NCBI RefSeq assembly: GCF_027595985.1
Contig: NC_073307.1
Span: 120,122,678-120,186,677 of the forward strand
Length of the DNA: 64,000 bases
From: Sorex araneus
Taxonomy: Eukaryota > Chordata > Mammalia > Eulipotyphla > Soricidae
Direction: 5' to 3'
This document shows positions 46,901 through 56,687 of the stretch, piece after piece. The notes under the pieces are model-generated. The model worked only from the letters and a program-made list of their open reading frames with translations. It was not told the DNA's origin and ran no database searches. The translations under genes were made by a program, and so were the position numbers. Within the stretch, counting starts at the first letter, position 1; each line of letters opens with the position of its first letter.

Positions 46901-49900
46901 TGACCCCCCCAAATTTCTGAATCTGCATTTTTTTGGGGGGGTCACACCCGGTGATGCACAGGGGTTACTCCTGGCTCTGCACTCAGGAATTACCCCTGGA
47001 GGTGCTCAGGGGACCATATGGGATGCTGGGAATCAAACCCGGGTCGGCCGTGTGCAAGGCAAACGCCCTACCTGCTGTGCTATTGCTCCAACGCCTGAAT
47101 CTACATTTTTGAAAACTGGGATAAATTTATTTTTCTCCCATCTTGCATATCTTTTCAAAGACACTCTATGATCATACTGCTGAACTTGTCAGCAAGCTCA
47201 TACAAAACTCTTCTAGGTATACAGATATTAATTTCAGAGAATTCTGTGTCTCTTTACTGAGCTTGCTCAATTTCTTCTCCTAACTATATTTGGAATTTTC
47301 CTTAAGTAAAATAATTGAGGGGTCCAGAGCTATAGCTGGTAAGGTGCTTACCTTGCACACAGCAGACCAGGGTTTGATCCCTGGCACCATTTATAGTCCC
47401 TGAAGTCTGTCAGGAGAGATCCCTGAGTACAAAACTAGGAGTAAGCCCTGAGCACCGCCAGTGTGGCCCCAAAACAAAATAAAGAAAAGAGAGAGACTGC
47501 CTTCCATGCAGCTAATCCTGGTTTGATCCAGCACACCACACAGTCCTCCCCTGCACAGGATGAGAGCAGCCCCTGAGCACTGTCAGATGTGGCTTACTCC
47601 ATTCCCATCCCCCAAAGAGGGCCAGGGTTGTGGTTCAGCAGTAAAGTGCATGCCCAGCAAGAAACATTATACATACACTCAACAGACTCATACATTCACA
47701 CACATGACTAGGAGTATACAGTCAATGAATTTAGTAAGCAAATATCATGGTTCTAAGACAGAAAATAGTATACAAAATATTAATGGGATCCCTGTAAGTT
47801 ACAAAAGTCTTCTAAAATATAAAAATATTACCTTTCTTGAACAATTTGACTAAATTCATTATAACTGGCAATCAATTAACTTTTCATCTATCTACAACTG
47901 GATGAGCCCCAAAGAACAAGAATTTTAGGGCCCAAAATTATCAAGATCAATGTCATTACTCCCCCCCATTCCTCTCTGTAAATAGAACAAAATTATTTTT
48001 CTCTGAATAGAAAAAGTTTTTGAACTAGGTACCAGAATATTTCACTAATAAACCACCTTACCTCCCATTAAATTGTGACTAAATTTAATACCCTAGTCAG
48101 CATCCATTATATTTTGATTCTGAAACTAAAAAAAGCTCTAATAGGTGAAAAAATAACTTTTATTACCTAGGATTGGGAGGATATCCAGCGGGGTATGCAG
48201 AGATTCCACCTGGCATGTTTGGCATGTAGGAAGCTAAAAACAATAATTCAGAATTATATGCACAGTACTAAGTATATAGATTGCCAAATAAAATATACAC
48301 CACTTTCAAACCACAGCAAAATTTCATATAGTTGAAGAATCAAAATCTCAAAACCAAACTAAGATAAACACTGCACTAACATTAGGTTTTTTTTTTTTTT
48401 TCTTTTTAGGTCACACTCGGCAATGCACAGGGGTTACTCCTGGCTCTGCACTCAGGAATTACCCCTGGCGGTGCTCAGGGGACCATGTGGGATGCTGGGA
48501 ATCAAAGCCGGGTCGGCCTCGTGCAAGGCAAACGCCCTACCCGCTGTGCTATTGCTCTAGCCCCATAACATTAGTTCTCCACTTTAAAAAGTATCTTCAT
48601 ACCACATAATTCTCCAACAAACTTGAATTATAACAACACTCACTACAATTCCAACAAATAACTGGCACACAGGTCAACCTAGTCAGTTACACGAGTTCTC
48701 AAGGAGTTATGACTCAAGTCTGGGTCTTATTTAATATGGAATTTAGAGGAACATTAATCTGTCCTCTTCTGGTTCAAGGTCAGTTTCTTAGAAAGCAGCC
48801 TGTTTTCTTATATCAGAAATCTTTTGCTATTTAAGACTATGGTGACCACTTAGCTGGTTTTACTGGGTTGAATGGGACTTTAAAAGACTACAAAGACTAT
48901 AGAAGAGCTTTAAAAAACTTATATTCAACTAGACTGAATATAGATTGGTTAAAATAAAACAAAATTTGAAAATGTAGGGGGTAAAAAAGTTCAAATCTAG
49001 CAAAGTGAGAGAATGCTTTAAATATCTTTTATAATCCTAATAATAAAGAACCAAGGTTAGTGAGTAATCACTGTCACTGTCATCCCATTGCTCATCGATT
49101 TGCTCGAGTGGGCTCCAGTAATGTCTCCATTGTGAGACTTGTTGTTACTGTTTCTGGCATATCGAATATGCCACAGGGAGCTTGCCAGGCTCTGCCGTGC
49201 GGGCGAGATACTCTTCGATAGCTTGCCAGGCTCTCCGAGAGGAAGGGAGGAATTGAACTCGGGTCAGCCGCGTGCAAGGCAAACGCCCTACCGCTGTGCT
49301 ATCAATCCAGCCCTAGTGAGTAATCAATATAAAAAATAAATTTTGATTCTAGCTAGATATGATTTGAGACTTCATTTTATTTTTAATAATTTATTTTTAA
49401 TAATTTTAATAATTTTTAATAATTTAAACAGAACCATTATAACCTTTCGGATGTGCAGTACTATGCTCAGCACACAAATGTGTAGGTCCCTGAACCATTA
49501 TCCCAAAATCCCCTTTGCTACCCCATCTGCAACACCCTTAGATCACAGTTCTATTGACTTATTTTACAGTTGTTTTCATTGAGAATTAATTCTTAATTGT
49601 TAATCTCTTGTTTTACTTTCTTATACTTCACAAATGACTGAGATCATCTGGAGTTTTTCTTTCTGCTCACTTCACCTAGCATAATACCCTCCAATTCCAC
49701 CTAAATTGCAGTAGTATCCCATAGGGTGTAAATACAATTTCTGGATTGTTTCCTTATCTTGGCTATCGTAACAGATGTACTAGTGTCTTTTCAGATAAAT
49801 GTTTTTCATGTTTTGGAGGGTAAATGCTCAAGTACGGTATTGCAAGGTCACAGGAAATCTCTATTCTTAATTTTTTGAGGTCCCCCAAACTGTTTTCCAA

Positions 49901-52900
49901 AGAGTTCAAACCAAGCAAACCAAGTTCCATCACCATTGAATAAGAATTCCTTTTTGGTCACATCCCCACCAGTACTTGTTTCTGGACTTTTTGATGTAGA
50001 TCATTCTCATTTTCTCACTGGCATGAGAATAAACATATAAATGATAAAACAAGGACATATTTGGTATTTCAAACTGAAAGTAAGATTCTCCAATCTCAAA
50101 TACTAGTGTCAGCAAAATTTATTGAAAAGGTAACAAATTTTGAGGCTGGAGTGATAGCACAGTAGGTAGTGCTTGCCTTGCATGTGGCCAACCCAGGTTC
50201 AGCCCCCAGCACCCCATACGGTGCCCTAAGCATTGCTAGGAGTGATGTCTGTGTATAGAGCCAGGAATAAGCCCTGAATACTGCTGGGTATAGGCCCAAA
50301 ACAAAAATAAACATAAAAAAGGAAGGTAACAAATTTCTAGTCCAAAAAGATTACTAGACTCAAAAAAAAAAAAAAAAAAAAGTGGCCAAATCCTAAAACC
50401 AAGCTTATTCTGAAAAGCCAGGGAAGAAAAACAAAATGGATTCAGATAGTTCTTTCTGCTAAAACGCTCCTTAAGATAAAAGAGATTAAAGAGAAAAGGA
50501 ATAAGCTTAAGGATAAAAATCTGAAAGTTATAATCTATCTAAAATAAGGAAGTCTTGTTTAATTATAATCTTAAATTTTCCTCAACAAAACAAAACATGG
50601 TTCAGGACTAGAGATACAGTTCAAAGGATGACTGCACGCCTACTTTTGCAAGTAGGAGGCCTGGGTTCAATCCCAGGCACTGCCTGGTCCCCTGAATACC
50701 TCTGAGAGTGACTTCTGAGCATCAAACCAGGAATAGCCCCCTCAGCACTGCCAGGTGTGGTCCAAAAACCAAACAAATAGTAAAATCACAATTCAACCAC
50801 AATGTTTAGTAAAGGGTTTAGTAAAGTCAAAACAAGTCAATTACCTGGGATGGTTTTAAGAGTAACAATAAGATTACGGGGGAGGGGCGTGGGCAATTCG
50901 GCCACATTAGGCAGTGCTCAGGGGCTGGCTACTCCTGGTTCTAAGCTCAGGAGTGATCCTAGCGGTGCCTGGGGGAACACAGGCAGTGTAGCTCTGGCTG
51001 CATGCAAGGCAACTGTCTTACTTCTAGGCCCCCCAGCACCCCCATCTCTCTACGACCCTACAAAATTTTTTAAAAGGAACAGAAAAACTAGGGATGTTGC
51101 TCAGCAAGAGAGCATTTGGCACCACAAAAACAACCAATAAATAAACTTCTATAGGGCCAAGGATATGCTCAGTGGTAGAGTTCATACCCTGAATGTGTGA
51201 GGCCCTAGGTTTGGTTCCTAGCACCACACAAACACAACAGCAACAAAAAATACACACACAAACACAAACCCCAATTATGAGAAAATTGATTGTTTCCAAG
51301 CCCCAATCTCCTTCACACAAGGTAAAATTATGAATTGGCTGCATATAAAGAGAAGGAAGCTGAGAGCTATCTGTCCAATACCCAGAACAGTTAGATGTGA
51401 ATGATTTAGAATATTCTGCAATAGATTCTTGTCAACAAAACTACCTCTGAAGTTGCAGAGAAAAGAGGTCAAACCACCTTTCAATTTAACACGCTATTTC
51501 AATTTAATAATGCTATTTGTAGCATGCATAATTTAAAAATTTTAGCTCTACTCCAGCATTCCTTCTCTTCCATTCTGGAATTCATCACACCTATACTTAG
51601 ATTTCTACCCACAAATGAAAGCCCAAATGCCAGTCTTTGGTGGAAATCTAGACATGCAGATGTGAGGCTTCAGAATATCACCCAAAAGTCCACTAATTTG
51701 GTAAGCTAAAAAGTAAAATTAAGTCATTAAGTATCTTTCACAAGGTTTACTGTTTTCTTCTGTTTATGAGTTTAAAAAATAAAATCTCAATTCTACTTAC
51801 TATTTGGGGGCCCCGTTGCTTGGTAAGGTGGATAGGATGCTGATGTTGGACGAGAGAAGACTGGAGGTTCATCTCCAAACACCACAATCATGACCTGAAT
51901 AAGTCCCAACAAGTCTGACTGTGGCTAGAACCAGAAAACAAGTCAGTTAGAAATTCACTTTTTTGGGGGGCTGGAGTGATAGCACAGTGGATAGGGCATT
52001 TGCCTTGCATGCAGCCGACCCAAGTTCGATTCCTCCATCCCTCTTGGAGAGCCAGGTAAGCTATCGAGAGTATCCTGCCCACACAGCAGAGCCTGGCAAG
52101 CTACCCATGTCATATTCGATATGCCAAAAACAGTAACAAGTCTCACAATGGAGACATTACTGGTGCCCACTCGAGCAAATCGATGAACAACAGGAAAACG
52201 GTGCTACAGTGCTACCTTATCACCAGTTTTTGATCCCCAGCACCCCATATGGTCTCCCAAGTCCTGCCAAGAGTGAATTCTGATCACAGAGCCAGGAGTA
52301 AGTCCTGAACATAGAGCCAGGAGTAAGTCCTGAGCACTGCTGCGTGGGGCACCAAACAGAAACTTCACCTGAGTACAAAAACAGCTAAACAGTATATAGC
52401 AAAATTCCGACAGCAATATTCATCTGACTCCATATGTAGCTAACCAAAGGACAAATTAAGCATTCTGGTAAACACTCAGGAACGGATGTAACGCAGTACT
52501 CCAAAATATCATTAGAGGTCTTTAAAAAATAACAATGACACTTTGGAAACAAGTTTTGTTTTGTTTTGTTTAAGGAGGGCATGCCATACCCAGTGATGCT
52601 CAGGGTTTACTCCTGGCTCTCAGTTCAGGGATCACTCCAGGTGGGCTCAGGGGAACATGTGGGCCACATGCAAGGCTGACTCTTTTACACTCAGCACTAG
52701 CTCTCCAGCCCTATGAATAAGGCACTTTTAAGTCTTCTTAATGTTTTACATTAAAAAGTTCTTTTGGGGCCAGAGCGATAGCACAGCGGGTAGGGCATTC
52801 GCCTTGCACGAGGCCGACCTGGGTTCGATCCCCGGCATCCCATATGGTCCCCCAAGCACTGCCAGGAGTGATTCCTGAGTGCAAAGCCAGGAGTAACCCC

Positions 52901-55900
52901 TGAGCATCGCTGGGTGTGACCCAAAAAGAAAAAAAAAAAAGTTCTTTAGGGACAGAGAGACAGTACAGTACAACACTATACACGGCTAACCCAAGTTCGA
53001 TTGATCCCCAGTATCCCATATGGTCCCCCCGAGCCCTCTAGGAATGACTCCTGTGTCACCACGCACCCCTCCCCAAAACAAAATGAAAGAAAATAAAAAG
53101 TTCTCAGGGGCTGGAGCAGTAGCACAGCGGGTAGGCGTTTGCCTTGCACGAGGCCAATCCAGGTTCGATTCCTAGCATCCCATATGGTCCCCTGAGCACC
53201 GCCAGGAGATAACCCCTGTGCATTGCTGGGTATGATCCAAAAAGCAAAAAAAGAAAAAGAAAACAAAAAGTTCTCTACAAAGAATATCCTTTGTAATATT
53301 TATTCCTAGGTCAACAACATTAAAGATATATTTACCCTACCTGTTCATTAATTTTCTATGTTGAGTCCAATTTGCTATCAAACCTATTACCGAATTCTTA
53401 CTTTCTATCACTTGACTTTTCAATTCTAAGATTTCCACTTTTTTTGGGGGGGTGAGCGGGCATTGTGGGATGTTTAGGGTCATACCTGATGATTTCAGAG
53501 GACTACACAGTGCCAGGGATCCCATATACAAAACATACTTACACCTTATTGTAAGCTGAGACTACTAAGAACATGGCTACATTTTTCAGAGACTTCCTGC
53601 CTAGCATCTTGTCTTTGAAGTTTAGGAATTCAGGATATTCCTTGAAGGAGAAACTCAGATTATCCACCTGACTTCTTTGTAGCTTCCTTTCCTTCTAAGC
53701 CTTGGCTCTGAAAGCACTGGCTGTGTTGGCAGACAAAACAGCAACTTTTGTCTTTTCTGCTAGAAACCTTAAAACCCTGCAATCCTTTGCCTCCTGGGTT
53801 CTCTGCTGCCTAGATTCTGTCTAACCCAGTAACAAAATCAATAATTCAATGTAGGGGTAACTGGCAGAATGTTAGATCATCTCTTTATAGTGCCATTCTT
53901 TTTAAGACCTTCGACCTACAGGTCCTGATTGCCTAAGAGTTCTCCACAGGCTTGAATTTTTGGGTTATTTTTGAGAAGAAAACTACTATGCCAGTGCTAT
54001 ACTATCAGAGACAGAAATAAAAGTTTCTTACTATTTTTTTCTTGATAGACTCTGAGTAACGAAAGTTGATCCCATTGGTAGTGTTTTACTTTGGGAGAGG
54101 GGTGAGGAGGATGAGAGAGATATATACTTTTTTTTTTTTTGCTTCTGGGCAGAATCTCCTGCCTCTGTACCAGACTATCTTTGCCGGGGGCCCCTTGGAG
54201 GGAGGCAGGTTGAGTTTCCCTCCCTGCCCCAAGCAGAGCCCCAGCAGCTGAAAATCTCTAGAACCCAGCCACAGCCATGCTCAAGGCCACTCTCCACAAA
54301 CAGCCTCCGTCCCTCTCAGAGAGCCCGGCAAGCTACTAAGGGTATCCCGCCCACATGGCAGAGCCTGGCAAGCTACCCGTGGCATATTCGATATGTCAAA
54401 AACAGTAACAATGACGGGCCTCATTCCCCTGACCCTGAAAGAGCCCCCAATATGGCAGCATTGGGAAGGACAGGGACAATTAGAGACGAATGGAGCAAAT
54501 CAATGAGCAACAGGACAACAAGCGATACAAATGACAAATGAATGCTTTTTGGGTGACACTCAGCGATGCACAGGGGTTACTCCTGGCTTTGCACTCAGGA
54601 ATTATTCCTGGCGGTGCTCAGACCACCACACGGGATGCTGAGAATAGAACCCGGGTCGATCTCGTGCAAAGCAAACACCCTACCCGCTGTACTATCGCTC
54701 CAGCCCCGGGATATATACTATTTTTTAAAAAGTGTTTCCTATGATGTAAAGTCTATTTTTTTTTTCACTGGAGGGAGGGGATATGAAATGGACACCCCAA
54801 GCAATGCTCAGGAGGTCCTGAATCCTACCTACACTTCTAAACAACTAGATCCATTCAATCCAAGGGTCTGCAGCTGTACTTTGGTTGCAGGTGGTGCTGA
54901 GGGCTGCGAGGGCCACAAGGACTGCTAGGGGAATGTGTGGTGCTGAGAATCAAACCTCGGTTGGGTGCCTAGCTGTACTTGATCCACTGTACTATCTCCT
55001 GACTCTTCTATTTATTTATTCATTTATCTATTTGCTTTTTGGGTCACACCCAGCGAAGCACAGGGGTTACTCCTGGCTCTGCACTCAGGAATCACCCCTG
55101 GAGGTGCTCAGGGGACCATATGGGATGCTGGGAATCGAATCCGGGTTGACCGAGTGCAAGGCGAACGCCCTACCCACTGTGCTGTTGCTCCAGCCCCTCT
55201 TCTATTTATTCTTAAAGGTTCAATTCAAGCACAAAAAACAAAGAATGTAAATTACCAAGCGCTATACAAATGTAAGATATTTTTCTTTTACTGGGTTTTT
55301 CCTGATTACTCTTAGCTTAGTGTTAAGTCCATTATGAAAACTTAACTATTCTTCTTGGGATTCTTAAGGATGTTAATATAAAGCAGATGCTAGTGTACGA
55401 AATTTATAAAATAGAACTGATTCATAGAACACCATTAATACTTACATGTTTCCATTCATGTAGATAAGGAAGATATATCTTCCCATTTGCATCAACATGC
55501 TTTCCTGTTTTAATGGTCATAGTACTAGTAGGCTTAACAAAACAGATAGGAGGATTATATGGGTATGTGTCCAGCAGCCACAGGCATATTGGAATATTAT
55601 ATGTATTACCTAAGACAGATAGAGAAAATTCAATTACTCCATTTTTACAATATTTTAATAATGGCTTTATGAGGTTAACTAGGCAACTACAACCAGTAAG
55701 GCTTAAAAAAAAATAATCACAAATATTTTATATTTAAAAGTTCTATTTTTGATCAGTTTCTCACATTTTCAGACTGGAAGATATATCATATGACTGACAC
55801 ACTAGTGTCTGCTTGTTGCTGTGAAAACATTCTTCCTGAATCTTTTGACCCAACTAGTAGTCTTTCCTAGTAGACTACTTCTCATTTCAGTAATGTTCAG

Positions 55901-56644
55901 TGGGGGAGAATACAGAAGGAAGATCATGGGTCAAGATGTTCTAGGATAAAGATCTATCAAACCACCTTGAAAGTCCCTGGCCAAAAGCCAGATTAAATGA
56001 CCCAATTCACCTGTCTGAATTGGGTCATTTGATGCTGACTGATAACCACAGCATGACATATGCCTTTGGCATTTTCAGAGGTAGTTATATAGGATCAACA
56101 TAATCTCCAATTTGCTTTATGTCGTAGCTTTCCTCAGTTGACAAATTTGATGTGTTTTCAAGGCTTCAATAATAAATCACTGCATGTTCTCACTATACTC
56201 AAAATCTAATGTACAAAATAACTACTGAACCATCGATCATATTTTTCCCACTTAGAAAAAGTTGTACTTCATATAAACATGAATTTACTTAAGCAGGTAG
56301 TTGTGGAATTTTACATTTAGCTTATTACGCAAAACTACTTCTAAAGTGAATAAATAAATAAATCCAATAGAAGCTATCCTAATGCCTAAGCTTTTTCTGT
56401 GGTCTACTAAAACTGTAAAAATTTAAAACTCTCCAGAATTACTTATGCTTTGGCGTCTATGTCATGTGAAAAATGACAAGGGAATAGGGATTAGAGAGAG
56501 AGTACAGAGGCTAAGGTGCTTTCTTGGTATGTGGCCTATTCCTGCTGATCCCCAGCATCACATGGTCCCCCGAAAACCACTGGGAGCCCTCCTCAAGCCG
56601 AGTTCAAAGTATACCCTAAGCAACACTAGTATAGTAGTTAAAAA

Positions 56645-56687
<43 letters not shown>

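Larger units (their letters stand above)
44583..48166 (-). other. TSG101 intron 6
   Basis: 3.6 kb, nearly half SINE. 45606-46530 holds only worn fragments (a plus-strand scrap near 45820-45960). 47500-48166 shows nothing recognisable beyond worn SINE-like pieces near 47500-47660. Confidence 0.6.
48234..51800 (-). other. TSG101 intron 5
   Basis: 3.6 kb with SINEs of both families and an antisense L1 3' region (listed). 48582-49065 and 51250-51800 show nothing recognisable. Confidence 0.6.
51925..55445 (-). other. TSG101 intron 4
   Basis: 3.5 kb, SINE-rich. 53270-54120 is mostly non-repetitive to my eye; 55211-55445 likewise. Confidence 0.6.
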
